Source: Ligula intestinalis (taxonomy: Eukaryota; Platyhelminthes; Cestoda; Diphyllobothriidea; Diphyllobothriidae). Taken from it: a DNA stretch of 64,000 nt. The notes under the pieces were generated by a model that was given only the letters and a program-made list of their open reading frames with translations, did not search any database and had not been told where the DNA came from. The DNA lies in contig JAYGXS010000004.1 of the NCBI GenBank assembly GCA_036362985.1, forward strand, positions 26,925,351 through 26,989,350, given 5' to 3'. Position 1 is the first letter of the stretch. Each line of letters begins with the position of its first letter. Made by a program: the position numbers and the translations under genes. Shown here in pieces: positions 12,082-26,389 of the stretch.

Positions 12082-15000
12082 CTCGTGCAAGTCATGCAAA
12101 AGAAACGACTACATTGCAGTTGGGGCGTTTGTGCAACGGCAATTCCATCAGCAAGAAAAGCAGTCTTGAAGTGTATGCAAGCCAATATGTGAGATTTATG
12201 TAATGCGAATACGACGCGGGGTGATGGCCTAGCTAAGCAACTTGCTATGAACTAACAGGCATAGTTTTCAAATTTTTTTCAGAATGTGTGTTAAAGTTTT
12301 AGAATATTAAATACCACGCTTTGATTTATTTTCTAACTAAGGAACGTGAAAATCTGGTAAAAATCAGCAACACTTCTAACTCAATCATTACGAATTCTTT
12401 ATCCTAACTGGACGAAAACTGTGAAAAGTGGTACTCATTAATATTAAGAGCAAGGTTTTTTACTAGTCTAGTGTAAAGTTTGCCAAGATCACAGATCGTA
12501 ATAACGTATTTTACTTTTGGAGGCTGCAACTTCGACTCGTACTGAAAATGCAAATTGTCTCGCCTTCAGTGCTAGGCAGTTTATTTAAATTAGGTCAGAT
12601 GGGTTTGCATGCGAAAGGACTTCATTTGCAAAAGGGTTGCTAGGGTCTAAGTTCATTTTAGCAGCTTGGACTGAACTTTCAGAGAGTAGACTTTCAACTA
12701 CGACCATGACAGGGATGATGCAGGATAACTTTTCATCTGGTATATGCCATCTTTGTGAGATATTTACTGGGCAGATGAATAGATGCATGCCTATATTCGT
12801 TTAGCCTAATGTCGAAAAAAGGTCTTAAACGTTAACATACTTCCACGAGTGGAGTAAAAGTTGAAGCTGATTCTAGTAACTTTAGCGAAAAGCGGGGCGT
12901 TAAGGACCAAATGCCTCCCCATAACACAAATAATTTTTCTCGAATGTGTTGAGCTGAATGCAAGAAATATAAGTTCCGCTGGATGTTAATGAAACTGCAA
13001 ACTTTAAATGATAGTTTAGCGTTCTCTTCTGATCCAGGTGTCTGAGGTACACTCAAAAACTTTTCAGTTGGACGCCTCCGGCCAATTGCAAGTTGATTTG
13101 TAAACCATGAAAGGCACAGTCGGGCCCCGCGAACGCCAACCCAAAACTCTGCATCGCTGACTTATAAGCAATGGGGAAGAAAGGGTAGGCATATGCTCTT
13201 TCAGGCACACTTTACTGAAGGTTTTTGGCACCTTTTGGATGGGAGAGTGCGTCGATACGCAAAAGTCTAAAAATAGGCTGGCCTGGCGTATACCAATCCA
13301 TGTGTAGGCGGCCCATCTGTTGCATAGCACCGTTAAAAAAAAACAAAAACGAAATATATCCAAGGGGATGGGGGACACTGTTGGATTCTTTTGCAGTGCT
13401 CTAGGATAAATTTCAACATCTGTACGAACGTAACACTATGAAAAGTGACCAAAGACTAGGAAGCCGACAAGCCATAGGAGCAGGAAGGTCTCCAATAAGA
13501 TGGAATAATAAATGGGGCTAAGCTAATATAAACCAATGCGCGGTGGGTTCACTGGATAAGCTACGCGATCATTGGCAGCGAATTTTACCCCTGAAGCAGT
13601 TTCACTAGCATAATGAACCTCAATTAAAGACTCGTGCCTAACTATGACGATGAAACGCTAACAAGCTGTTTCAGAAGTCCACTTTTGAGTATCTGTGCAA
13701 CGTCAACGTTTTATAGTTCAATTAAATATTCTTCGAGGAATCACTCACAACTCGTGTAATAAGAATCATAAATTAAAGTCCTTGTGAAGCAAATATCCTG
13801 CCTAAGAAGGTTACCAAAATGGGCAGATGAAAACTGAAATAAATCTGGAAGTATATATTATGCATTGCATAAGTGTGTCTGAATTGTAAAAGTCTGTGGC
13901 AGTTTATCGGTTTTAACAAATTCCAAATTATACATACTTAGTAAATTATAAAAACGGCCAAGTAGTTATCACGCCCTATAGAATAAACTTTAACCTTTAA
14001 AGGGCCCCTGAGCAAAGTGTCTTGTTCTATGCATATTTACTACGATGACAATCCATGCCACAGTCATATCCCGGTGTCCAATATCCGCTGGACAAACCCT
14101 AATCACATTGTTGCGTGTGCTTGGCCAGCTGACGTGGTTTATCGCCGTTTCGCCTTTCAGCTCTAGGCCAAGCAGTACTATTCCCTTCTATTTGCGCTCA
14201 CGAAGGTCACGTAAGTTGATACTTATTCCAGACATTTCCAAGCTGTTAACGCAGAATATAAATTCTCATGAGAGAGTCAGCATTACCAAATCGAAAGCAT
14301 TACAACAAATCTATCGATTACAATTGGGGATCAAGTAAACGACCCTTTAGTAAGAACGACGGACGAGTTTTTTTTTCATGTTTACTCGAGCGGTGCATGA
14401 TAAACCGCGGTATTTCTTCTATGAAAATTGCAAATATTCCGGGAAAAACAGACACGGAGATCTTGCGCCCCAAATAGCATTTACACCACACAGACCACTG
14501 CACGTTCCTAACGCCTTTACTTCGCTAACCTGATCACTCAATATGTTCTACGCAGTTCTTCCTTCTGTCCAAAATCCTTATAAATTAAGTGGGCTTCCTG
14601 GTGACTACTTTACGTAATACAATACGTCCAAACAGTAAGAAACGACTTCCTTACGACTGTCCGGCAAGCACTCCATTTTGGTGTACCAGACACGACTTGT
14701 GAAAGAATCAGCTGTCTCTCCTGAATAAACGTGTTTGTTTTAGGCTGCGATTGCAAAAGTGAATTATTTTTCTGTTTTTGTATTCAGACAGAAACATCCT
14801 ACATTAGCGTAAGCGTGTGTATCCTAGGCGTTAGTCATTTGTCACTTGTTTACAATGGCTGAAGGGGGAAATCTATGTTTTAGAGACCGATATATTATGT
14901 AAAAGTAGATATTTCAACTGTGCCGCAAAGATTCAAGTCATAATATTCGGAAAATTAAATGGCACAGTGAATGCTTCAATATCTGCAAAAAGCTGGAATT

Positions 15001-18000
15001 TTAGCATGAGATACTTTCAAACATTGAAAGTGATGCATCACTAAGGGTTATGTTTATTTATCCTTAAAAAGTACGTGGATATGTCTTTTTAATAATGAAA
15101 CATTTATTAGGGGTTTTGGTAACGATGTCACCTCTTTAAGCCTTCCACAGGCTATAAAACATGTATTTTCATGCTATGTAGCCTTTCTACCGGATAATTT
15201 TGCAGAAGCCTTATCTCTTTAAAAAGCTTAATATCCCCTAGGAGAAACTGCTGTCAGTAGACTTTGCTCCTTATGCAATAAGGTTCACGAAGATGGCCGG
15301 TGCCTTTATATATAAGTTGTCTTTCCGAAAAAACAGAAAATATCCAATTAATACTGCACTTATTAAATCAAAAATAGAAGATGTGATCGCTGAAGCAAGA
15401 AATTTGTTTATCTGGAATTTCGGATTCTCGTTTGAACCCAGCATCAGAGACACTCGCATTCTTTCCTTCTAAACGGCTTTATGGAACTTGCTTCTATCAG
15501 TTAACCTTTTCTTAATAGTCGACTTTCGTTAAACATTTTGCGTGTTCTGAAAAGCAGTGGATGTGATTCGGACAATGAGGAATAACAATGCAACTGCATC
15601 AATACATTCTGCAACAGTTAATAGATAATGCACTGAAACAGGTAATGCAGTGTACCTGTTGACTATGTTTTGTTAAATGGCATTCACCTCATGCTTAATT
15701 TAACATGCTTCAAGCAAACAGCAAAGAAACCGAAAGTCAGATTGTCGGAGCATGCAAGTATACGTGGTACAAAGAGACTCACCTGATGCATTGCTGGCAG
15801 CTTTCACACTCTGGATAAAGAGAAACAGTAAATAAATGCATCTCATTATGTTAGCACATGCCATCATCATATAAAACCCGTGAGAGCCCTACGTAAACTA
15901 AACAGCCAACCAACTGCTCATTAACATTAATTGTACGGGTAAAAAGCAGACATTTTTTTATGATGGAAGCAACAGTGCTGTTGCTGATACTGATTGGGAT
16001 TATGGGAAAATAAGCTGCCAGCTAATTGCATATTGGGTAAATTTGTCCTCGCGTAGTATGATTATATCATCATCCTATAGAAATAAAGGGGCCGGACCTG
16101 ACCGCGTCTAGAGAGGAAACAAGAGCTTTGTTTGATCAGAATGAAAGATAAGGCACTAAGGAGACTGTGCTAACATAGAGTTACCAACTTTTTTATATTT
16201 CAAATAAACAGTCAACTCATGCAAATTAAAAACATACGAAAATTCACTGCCGTGGATGGCAGTTTGATTATCGCAAGTGAGCTGCATTCACTATTGACTT
16301 GCGAACTGAGGTCAGGGTAAATTATGCGTGATTTTGTTTTTTTTACAGCAGAGATGCTCTGCGCTTACCCCAATCCTTCACCTCACACCCACTGACGGTA
16401 AAATAAAGTTTAGGTGACCAGAGAGTAATTCGGGCAGAGTAGCTGACAAATCTTAAGGACAGTATGTGTGTGCTGCACAGGACATGTCGCCCGCCCATGT
16501 GCGGCAGAATGCATACAGTGAGGTCTCAGGTCAGAAACGGGGAAATGCTATCGACGACAAAGTAAGAAGGAGCTTTTGTGATCAGCCTCCACGACCTTAG
16601 AATGACCAAGTTGCCCACTCATTTAATGACCTTCCATGGCAGGTCTTTCGACACGCGCTAATTTATCCTGCCACGAATGATTTTGTCTGCTTTCACTACA
16701 TTCGGTGTGCTTATCCTTGTCCATTAGTTTTAACTTCGGTCTGACAGTAGAATGTGGCGATTGTGGAACGAAGTTCACAAACATGGCAGAACCATACTTT
16801 CAGAGAATTAACGATCCTCATTGACGCATTTTCACGCTGTTGCTCATTTTCTTGTGCCACTGATTCTGTTACCGAATATTTAGGAAACTGGTGCTCTAAA
16901 TTAAGCCGTCTGAAGTCTTCAAAGCTTTATGGTTTGACCTCCCTAATCAAGAAGCTATACCTGTTCTCGGGTCCAGTCGCCTAACCTACGAACTAATCTT
17001 AAAGGCACTTCAAGTATGCACTTCTGAGGGGAAAATAAATGGCCACCTCATGAAATTGACAAAAAAGGCTAAGTACTTCTTTGGGGATTGAATGCTCTTT
17101 AATCATAACTTGGCTGGTAATTCAATGTGATGAGACAAAAAACGTTTATGATAACTAATGTTATATTGAAGATTTATGGTGGGAGGCGCTAAAGCATAAA
17201 AATTAAATACATAAGGCGTGTTTAAGTCGCAAGACACATTTGACTTTAGCAAATCCAATATTGAAACACTTATTGACTGATTAACTGTCTTATCTACAGA
17301 AACTGAGCGCTGAAATTAATCTTTACAGTTAAGATATTCCTTTATAGGTTTTTTACTTTTATGTTATTCTTGAGGAAAACTTTAAGGACTGAAATTTGAT
17401 TGATTTGAAAGTGTGACGAAAACTGTAGTGCGTTCACGTCAATACTGTTTTGAAGTAAATGGCCCTGACCCATAAAAGTACATTCTGGACACCATTTCAT
17501 AAATATTTTTTTCTCTGACACTGATCTGACTATAAGGAATGCTTTAAGTTTGTACTGGCGGTTGTAGAAAATGTCCACAAAGCATTCCACTTGCCATTTT
17601 CTCTGATTTAGTTGGTTTATGTAATACCTGTTGAGGGTGCATTGTTAAACTATCAGAGGATTGCTTTAATGATATTTTTTTCACATATCACCAATAACAC
17701 CAAATACTTTTAAAGCGACTTTATATATGCATGCTGATCTTTTCCAGTTATTTTCCGGAAAATTCCCAAGATTTATTTTGCATTTTCTTACAGATTCCTT
17801 CATATCTTATTGGACTAGATAACTGAATGTAAAAGGATAGAAGGTAGAAGTATCTAATGCAAAATTTCAAATCTGTAGGAAATTGTATACGTCGTAGATT
17901 AACCTACTGTGATTTTATATGCTCCATAGTCATACATTTATAATGATTTAATTAAAAAAAGACATCTGTGGCATTGGTGGTTGGTCTATATTAAAAGCTT

Positions 18001-18312
18001 AGCGTTCCCAAAAGAGGAATTCAGATAGATTGCCATGTCGAACCTCTTGCACGTTCCATATCTTTATCGCACTCCAATATCTTTCCTCTTATTTGGATAG
18101 GTTGTAGGATCTGTGAGAAAGTTACCTGATTGAGGTTTAACATTTGCCGAAAATTAACATCGTCAATCATTTTAGTCCATGCAAATGAGGCAATCCAATA
18201 CGCACGATGGAAAACTCCACGGGACTGTGTAGTGTCGACTAAGGTCGGAGTCTCATAGTCGTCCTATGAATAGCACAATGTTGCTGTGCTCCACTGCATT
18301 TTCTGTAATGCG

Positions 18313-18346
<34 letters not shown>

Positions 18347-18399
18347 CGTGAGAAGATTTTTCACAACCTGAGTGACGCCTAGGACCATCAACGGCTTAC
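12082..18399 (-). other. Intron
   Basis: This probable 6.3-kb intron is AT-rich, and no exon with convincing splice signals and coding composition was found on either strand. A dinucleotide AT run lies near its 5' end (18314-18344). Short frames at 13064-13378, 14045-14338 and 16754-16984 are not supported. Confidence 0.5.
18314..18344. repeat. (AT)n microsatellite
   Basis: About 15 uninterrupted AT dinucleotides, within the intron close to the donor of the long exon. Confidence 0.95.
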
Positions 18400-19914
18400 C
18401 GAGAGAGTCCCGTAGGTCGGAAGTCTTTCTTCAGTCGACTTTTTAGGGGCTGTGTCCGTGCTCGATTTCACGGTCACCCCCTCCCGCAGATTATTCACTT
18501 CCTGCTGGTACGCCATTCGCTGACTCTTCGTGTAAGTCCGGTTTATTTGAATGGGTGAACTGGCAAGACGGCGGGGCACTAGTGGGTTCGTAGTCTCCCA
18601 CTCGTACGCGCCGATTCTGGGGTGCTGCAATTCATTTCTAGGCTTAAAGTAGGCAGGAGGACTCTGATAGGTCATACATGCTGTATTCTGGACAGCTGGA
18701 GGTATTGCATCCGTCTTCTCCTGTTCGCTCTCAGTCGTAGTAAGAGCTAGGTCCGGGTCCGACCGATACCAAAATGTCGTTTTCCGTGGTAGATACGATT
18801 CAGTATGACGCGGAGGATAGCGCTTAGACGTGACGATTTCTGTTGGGACATCATAATATCTCGCAGGCGTATAATCCCTAGATAGCCAATTGGAATAGCC
18901 TACGGGAAAGGTCTTGTTCGGCGCCGCCGCCAACTCCTTCCTCTGTTCTCTGTTCCACGTGGATTTTGACTGAGTCGCAACCTTGTTTAGCTGTGGTTCA
19001 GACCGATACAAATCACGCCTACTTTTCTCCGTTTGTTGACTTTTAAGTGGCCTAATCCTCTGGTTCATGTTTCTCTTTGCAGCGCTCCCGGAGAGGGACC
19101 TTGAACTGGCCTGGGTATTCCAAACTGGAGGTACATGGCCTCGTAGAGAAGAGAGGCTGGAAGAAGCTTTATAACAGGTTGGCGTGCCGAGTGCCCGTCT
19201 GCTCTGTGGTGACCGATAGAGCTGCCTTGCTTCTCGTATCCGTTGACCCTTCCCAGAAGGGGCTCCCGCGACAAATTTCCAATGCTGATTCGGTCCAGGT
19301 GGATAGAAGGGTGGGCGGTCAGTGAGGGAGGCATGTCGTGTCAGCGGCGGTCGCCTGTAAAGTCCGGCAAACGAACATGCCGGTGGACTCTCGGCTCTTC
19401 TGATAGGAGGGCTGCTTGTTAACCCGAAGTATGCTGTTGGTAGAATTATGTATCCAGGCGGAAACTGTAGACTGCTCTTGGTCCCATCCGTTGCTCTTGA
19501 TGGCTCCAGTACAGAGACAGAAGATAGGTAGGGCTCAAAGGCGGCGTCTTCCGGAGCAGTAAAGTCACCTGGGAATTTTACACAATTGTCTTTATCAGCC
19601 AAACTGTCTTCTTCAATGTATTGCGCAAGGGAGGCTGCAGACGCGCTGGAGGCAATTTCGCTGCTGCTCCTGCTATCAATTGCCCATGGTGGAGAAAGAC
19701 TTCCAGTCCACACATCAGGAAAATGTCTTTTTTCATAGTGTCGCGGCGGTGCATTCAGCATGTACTCGCGAGGTCTGGGCTTATCTGGTCCCGCTGAATG
19801 TGCCCTTCGTCCGTCCTCCGGTCGTTTTTTGTGATGCTGGGTAGTTTTATCACTTGTATTGGCAGTTTTATCACTTGTATTGGCAACTTTATCGCCTTTC
19901 GATGGGGTAGCCAT
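18400..19914 (-). CDS. Long N-terminal exon, disordered Ser/Pro/Arg-rich protein (start of the LIM-domain gene)
   Basis: This is the longest coding block in the window: 505 codons from the ATG at 19914 (MATPSKGD) to a donor TCG|GTAAGC at 18400. Unspliced, the frame stops three codons later. The frame stays open upstream of the ATG to a TGA at about 19993, but contains no other ATG, so I chose this start; an upstream non-coding exon joining at a CAG just before the ATG is possible. The protein is low-complexity and rich in Ser, Pro, Arg and Tyr, with no globular domain I recognise. It has a seven-residue duplication (ANTSDKT, residues 11-24) and three related YRS motifs: LYRSPQS near 232, DLYRSEPQL near 301 and WYRSDPDL near 382. 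The phase-0 end lets it splice to the exon at 12081 and then to the LIM exon. Long disordered N-termini before LIM domains are common in adhesion and cytoskeletal adaptors; the identity is not established. Confidence 0.8.
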
Positions 19915-22900
19915 TAGCAAACTGCGACAAGTAGTTGAGCTCTTCGAGTGTGCTGGCTTTTCAATACCATTTTCGCCGACAGTAGAACGCACTCACCCGT
20001 CGGGCAACAGTTACCAATGTCCATACTTTGGGCGTCACCACGCCGAAGTCCAATTGACTAACAGTTGGGCAAGGACCGGTTGGCGTAGTGCTCTAGCGTG
20101 CATGATTATTGACTACCATTTACGCGTGTGTGCTCACGTGAGTTGAGGGAATAGGGCGTTATCACGCACTCAGTGGCCGTAATTTGCTTAAACTCGCCCT
20201 CAAAGGCTGGATTTGCGCACTTATTGACTGGTCTGGCGTTTCAACCAATCCTAGTCACGCTTCCACCGTCAAGAGTTCGTGCAGTTACTCTAAGCTGTGG
20301 GTAGAGGATAACTACAGGTGAATCACATAGAGGTCCACGGTAAACGTTTACGAAGTAGGCTGCTAAAAAATTCATTCGAAAGTAATTTTAATATTTTTAT
20401 CTTCACTGCTGCTTATACACTAGACTCCACACGCTACTTCTGGGGCTTAAAGACAAAAGCCTGAGTCATTTATGTTTTTCTGTTACAAACCTCTAACAAA
20501 ATGTTGATTTAAAGCGCGAACTGGTCACTTTATATATTTATTCCTCCTCAGCGTATATTAGTTTGCAATGTTTGTGAATCAAAAGTTTGACCGTTTTATG
20601 GCATATGACGTACAATCTTTGTCTAAGTCACATCTGCCATGGCATTAATATTACGAAGGTGCAGCCAGCTTCCGAAAGGAGTCAGCCAAACTGTATTTAA
20701 ATACCCATCCATTAAAAGAAATTGCCTTGGAAAAGACTGACTTGAATGAACGAGGTTTTGGACGTAAAATTACCTTAGAGGCCTTTTCTATAATGGGACT
20801 TGTTTTGTTTAAATAACTTACATAAGATAAAGATCATTGAATCAGAAAACCACAATAATCAAAAAGAAGGAAATTAAGCGCACATTCTCTATTTATTACT
20901 ATAAAAATTGCTCGGAAACATGTCCCAAGACAAATTTATCAGCATTTTTCTAGTCAATCGCATAACTGATCTGTTATTGAAATATAGTTATTGTTTGCGA
21001 ACATAATTTTATCAACCCATATTGCAGGTTACTTCCTATAAAAGAATGTGACAAACGTTTGTGTGATTCCCTAAACCTTAAGGATCTAGTCCTAACAAAA
21101 GTCGTGGAATAATACTGATCCAATTCATGTAAGCATACTTTCAAAATAGCTGGAAGCTGCTGGTTCATTTAAAATTGTTAATTCTGTCAGACCCTGTTTG
21201 TCTGACTTAAAGCAAGCATTGTGACATTGTTCGTTAAAGATTATAACCAGAAACGCTTAAAAATTGTCCATATTCAGTGTAATTTGTATGCATTTAAGGT
21301 TTTGGGTTTCTGAAGAGATTTTCAGGGTGGTCATTTCGTGCAATGGTTTATTAATATGCTTCATGTTTGACGTATAAGTAATGTCATATTCCACTTCTGT
21401 AATGTGATCTTTTTGAAATAATTGGTCATGGTGACGTCTGGTTGGATTTCTTGGGACAAATGAGTAGATTTATGGGCATTTCAAGAAACTATCTTAATAA
21501 CCTCGGTTACATATGTTCCAGTGCCACTTGAACGGGGAAAACGTAGGTGACCGAATTTTACCCTGTGCACTACCGACTGGTACCCAAACGGCAGTTCACC
21601 GACTCGCGAACTCGGCAAACAGGTTTTCATGAGAATGCACTAGTATGAACTTGCCGTGGGACGGAATGAGAAACTTTCTTTGGTAGCCGCTCACGCATCC
21701 ATGCCAACAAACGGCTTTGATTTCGAACACATGCGAATACTGGGTCAGTCAGACGACTGAATCTCACACAGGAGGCATTGCACTCGCATGCAGATTCAAT
21801 TAACAGGCATATCGATCTTCCTGATGCCTATCTTACATTGTGCGAAAACAATCGATAGCAGAGCTGAAGGTCATTCCCGGCAGATTTGAGCTAAAAAGCA
21901 GTGAGCTGTACGATACTTCATTTCTTGACAATGACCTCGAGTGAGAGTTCGAAAAGTCGGGCAAATAAAAAAACTGGTCCTAGAGAGCGTTTTTTTGCTA
22001 TCTATTAAATTACCTGGGCGTCGCCTATTTTCGACTATTCAGAATTTACTCTTTTTTATTTGCGTAAAATATACCGCACACCATTCTTCCTCAACGTCTT
22101 ATGCTAAATGCCAAGACATAATCAACAAGTCCAGAGGCGGATCAAACGCACATAGCACACACTGCATTCCCATGGAGTGGGAGGGGGAACTTTTAATGAG
22201 TAAGCATCAACAGAAACTTCTACCAGGCCCCCGGGTTGGTTCAATGCTACTTTTCTCTGAGGAGTTATAAGTGGTCGACGTACAAGTAAATTTAGAACAA
22301 CGATAGGTTCAGCAGTTTTACCTAATTTACCTAAGAGAGTTGTGAAGCAGTCGTCCTCATAATAACCATGAATTATTGGTTGGCGTCGGAACGCCATCCA
22401 ACATGACTTTTTAGTTCTCAAAGAATGGTTATGCATGTCTACTTGCTGCTGCCTCGTTAGTATCTGGGAGGCACTCAAAAGAAAAAAACATCCACACATT
22501 ATGCTCCTGATAAACACGACTGAGAGAGTACTGGACTTTTATTTGTACATTTAGTCTGTTGATAGACAAAACGGTGGAAAACGAGGATATGTGCCTGCAC
22601 CTCTCTTCTTTTCCTCAGTTATCAGTGGTAGTCCTCAATACGTATGAACTGACACCAAACAGTTGACTCACTAAATGTTGTCACTGACTTCTCTTTCAGT
22701 AAAAATGATAGTTACACTCGTCAGATGCTTAGAGGCATCTTTGCTCCACTTACATTAGAAAATATATATATGGAGACTATGCAGCGAAATTGTGACCTTT
22801 AGTGTCACGATGTAGTTTGAAAGGCAATTGGACAGTTCACTCTTATATAAGCGACACATATTCCTGAATGACTGCTGACAACCAGTTATGAACCTCACTT

Positions 22901-25900
22901 TTTGCTTTTATCCTAGCTCCACTGCATCACTACCCCTTTGGTGTTCGTAAAGTTTGTAGAGCACTGCATTTTATGCTGACCATTTTTACTTGCATCTATA
23001 GTCCCAATTACACAACATCAAAAGGGCTATTGACGGCTCCACCAGTAACCTTTAAATTCATACATATAGAAAATCTCTGCATGTGTGGTGATACAGCATA
23101 ACATACCATGAAGGCGCGAGTTATAGAACGTTGGCGACTTCCGCGGTTTCCGACCTAGACAGGAGGGATACCCAACGTACATTAGACTAAACTCGCTATA
23201 AGTCATCGTCCGGTCCCCGATTTTCTACGCCCCAGGTACCCATAGTTTAGCATTGCTACTAGTGGACTCTTCCCATTTCCCGCTCAGTAGCCTTTATAAA
23301 TCCTAATTCTGAGACAATTACAGATCTTAGAATCGACCAGCATTCTTCATTGCAGAGGAGGGGGGCAACTTTACAGTCTCTTGACAAGAATATCATTCTA
23401 GCGGCTGCCAAAACATCACATTAACAGCAGTACTGCAACGCAAAGGGTATCGGGGGTTCATGGAAAAACACTAAGAATAACAAAGAGGAATATGCAGAGG
23501 TAAGCCAAGGTCTTCGCTTGTGTCCTTTTAACAAACACGAAGGTGAGGCTCGCATTGGACTCGTGGGATACTTTCACATACAGAACGACAAGCAGGACAA
23601 GTTGAACACACTTCGCTGATAGATGCGTCATCATAGGCGAGACTGACCTGAGAATGATGGAGCTAACTGTTCAATCAGCCACTAATGAATGGATAGCAGA
23701 CAACCTATTACTCTTACAGCCTTAGGGGGCATTTCTTTAAGGGAGCAAATAATATTTGCACAAAAAGCCTTCTTTCTCTAAATGGAAGTTGTTGTTAATT
23801 CATCCATGACAAGTGACTAAGAATGCTATGGCTTCAGAAAAGTCGACATGGTGACGTATGCATGAGCTTTGTTCCATGGTTAAACAGAGTTGCAGTGCAC
23901 TAAGCACACAATTTTTCTCTTCCCACAATCATTGCATTCCTACTACTCTGAATCTCTGAGCCGACTGAGGGATATTTGCCATCACAGTGCATGACGAAAG
24001 TAAAATAACGGGAATGAGCTCAGTTTTAATCTTGATCTTTACTCCCCCAAAGAGCATTTTCAACCACTCTCAGATTTTCCACACAGCCAGACCAACTAAA
24101 GAGAAAGCCACTGTAGATTTAACAAGGGCCTACTTATCCTGTAGTGACTAGCTCCACAAGTAGTGTAATTGTGAACGTCTGCTGCTGCTTCCGGCCCCTT
24201 AAACAGCCAATCCCAGGCCCATCCACACAGGAAATCATGTGAAGACTGCCAAGCGGACCTCAGTTTAGAGATGGTACGCTGTTTTTTGGTTGTGCGGTCG
24301 TCTGACAGTCAATTGTTAAGCATCAGGGAGCTTAAACATGGTAAGGGATCGGTTAAAAAGGTTACAAGTCATGGAACGAAAAAATTTTAAATTGTTTACT
24401 TAATCATTAGCAGAATTTTATTTTACTATGTATGGCCGAAATATAAAAATGGTCTTTTAAAAAAGCTGATTTTTAAAAAGCAGTGGTTAAGCAATGGCTT
24501 TTCCTAAGTAATTTTGGCCAAACAAAGTATGCACCTCTTAAATACGCTACGGCAACTGGGCTATGTTATGCTCGATCTGAAAGCGGACTTATCTTTCAGC
24601 GTAAGGTATTCAACAACTGCCAATTTCAGTAGGGATATTGTTTGAAGACTACTTATTGGCATGACAGTTTATGTTTCCCTTTACTTCATAATACAGTGCC
24701 TTTAAACCCCTTCTACTCGGAACTACGAGAATTGGGTCGAATTTCGTCCTCCTCAAAGCAAAGCCTCAATGGGGAGATTGCTAGAGAAAACCTGCTAGTC
24801 TTAAGCCCAGAATGTTTACACTTGCAATATCCCATATGCTGACAGCTGGTTGATAATGCACGTGAAATTTAGCATCTACTTGATTCACAAGTGTAGCAGT
24901 TGTCACGCCATTTGCATACTTATAGTGGAAATGCATTACGTATGACAGCTCTAATACTTCTGTTACTAGTTAACCTTTATGTTATTGTTACGAATTTGGC
25001 TACTTCTTATGTCTGGCAGTAGTGATATCTACTGTATTGTGCCATGCAGTCAACTAAAGTCTGCGAAAGAATTCCGCAACTGTATGCAAGGAACATACTC
25101 AGAGACAGCCACAAAAACCGCTGTTTTCACACGTTGAGCTCGTCCGTAGAGCCAGTATATAATTGCGCTAAATGACAGCCTTTCCACATTTGAAGAAACT
25201 TCAAAATGAATTGGGGTCTTGCGTCCGATATTTTAAACTTGAAAATATTTTGTCAAATGGCCTAAAGAACCTTTAAATTTAAAGGACTAGGAAACTTATC
25301 AGCAAGAAATGGAACGATTAAAGTTCCCAGTAGAAACTAGGGGGATGCAAATGATTTTCAAATGCGATTGTTATGCTGCACTTTGATTCATCTATTGTCG
25401 ACGTTGCATACTGTTGTAATCAGACAGCTTACTGGGTTTATGCCTTGACTGTAAATGCTTGACCACGCCCTATTGTGATTTAATTTGATTTTCCTTGTTC
25501 ACCCTCAGAAAATGGAAGGAACATGAAACCACCTTCGACATAGTAGGATGTAAAATAGTGGTCACAAGAGAAGAAAGCGTTTGGCTTAAGCAGAGGATTT
25601 TGCCGTTGCCTTACTGCGTAATGAATGACGATTCACAGCTAAGATTTGCGATCTAGGACTGCAAATTGAAGTAAATACCTGAAATGACACATCGATTGAA
25701 AAAAATACACTATTTTAAAAGTAATAAGCATACCGCCCCAGATCCTGCAACTGGCATGTTCACCCCCTGTGTGCCTGAGATAGAGGAAAAATTTCGTGTA
25801 TTCCTGGCTGCTTATGTTATTTTAAATCCGACTGATGTACAGAGACGCTGGCTGCTGTGGACGCACCCAGAGATGCACTTGTAAACAGCGCAAGGAGTTT

Positions 25901-26389
25901 TTCTCGGCCAGCAGCCACCGCGGCGGCCGCCACCCACTTCCAAATTGCTGCTGTCCGCCAATCAGAATTAGGATGGTTTCCGGGCGAGGCATGTGCTGCC
26001 TTCCCTCACGCTCTTTTGGACTTGTTTCCTAGGCTACCAATCATCGTTGCAGAGGCTGTAAGAACCATGCACACTGCCCGCAGATCGAACGTCTATGACC
26101 GTGCGCAGTCAGCGGTGGACTTGGCTGTGCACTTACAGCCTGTGATGGCTAGTTTTGGTTCAAAAGCACGTGTAAAATTACACCCAGCCCAGAATGCCTT
26201 TCACGCAGCAGGTGTCACATGGTAAGCTGTGGCTGCCAACCCGGTAGAAATAGAGGGATAGCGTCCGAGGAAATTCACCAGTTTGAATTCCAATTTTCCG
26301 ACAGTCTGGCGCACCCATGATTTCGTCAAAACAATACACGTCGAGGCTTTATCGAAATGAACATGGCCGGAAAAGGAAACGGCGACTGG
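19915..26389. other. Intergenic region upstream of the minus-strand gene, no gene recognised
   Basis: The first few hundred bases should contain the 5' UTR and promoter of the minus-strand gene; no clear TATA box was identified. A 131-codon minus-strand frame at 22122-22517 begins with a hydrophobic stretch and has splice-like signals, but no recognisable homology. A markedly GC-rich block lies at about 25840-26230, with a 122-codon plus-strand frame and a donor-like GTAAGC at its end; its origin is unclear. Otherwise no feature is supported. Confidence 0.4.

Noticed and set aside
18388..19992. Start of the long exon at 19992
   Set aside because: That codon is GTG; the first ATG in frame is at 19914 and a TGA lies just upstream of 19992.
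22122..22517. 131-codon minus-strand frame with hydrophobic start
   Set aside because: Possible acceptor and donor exist, but no homology is recognised and a frame of this length is expected by chance in 64 kb.
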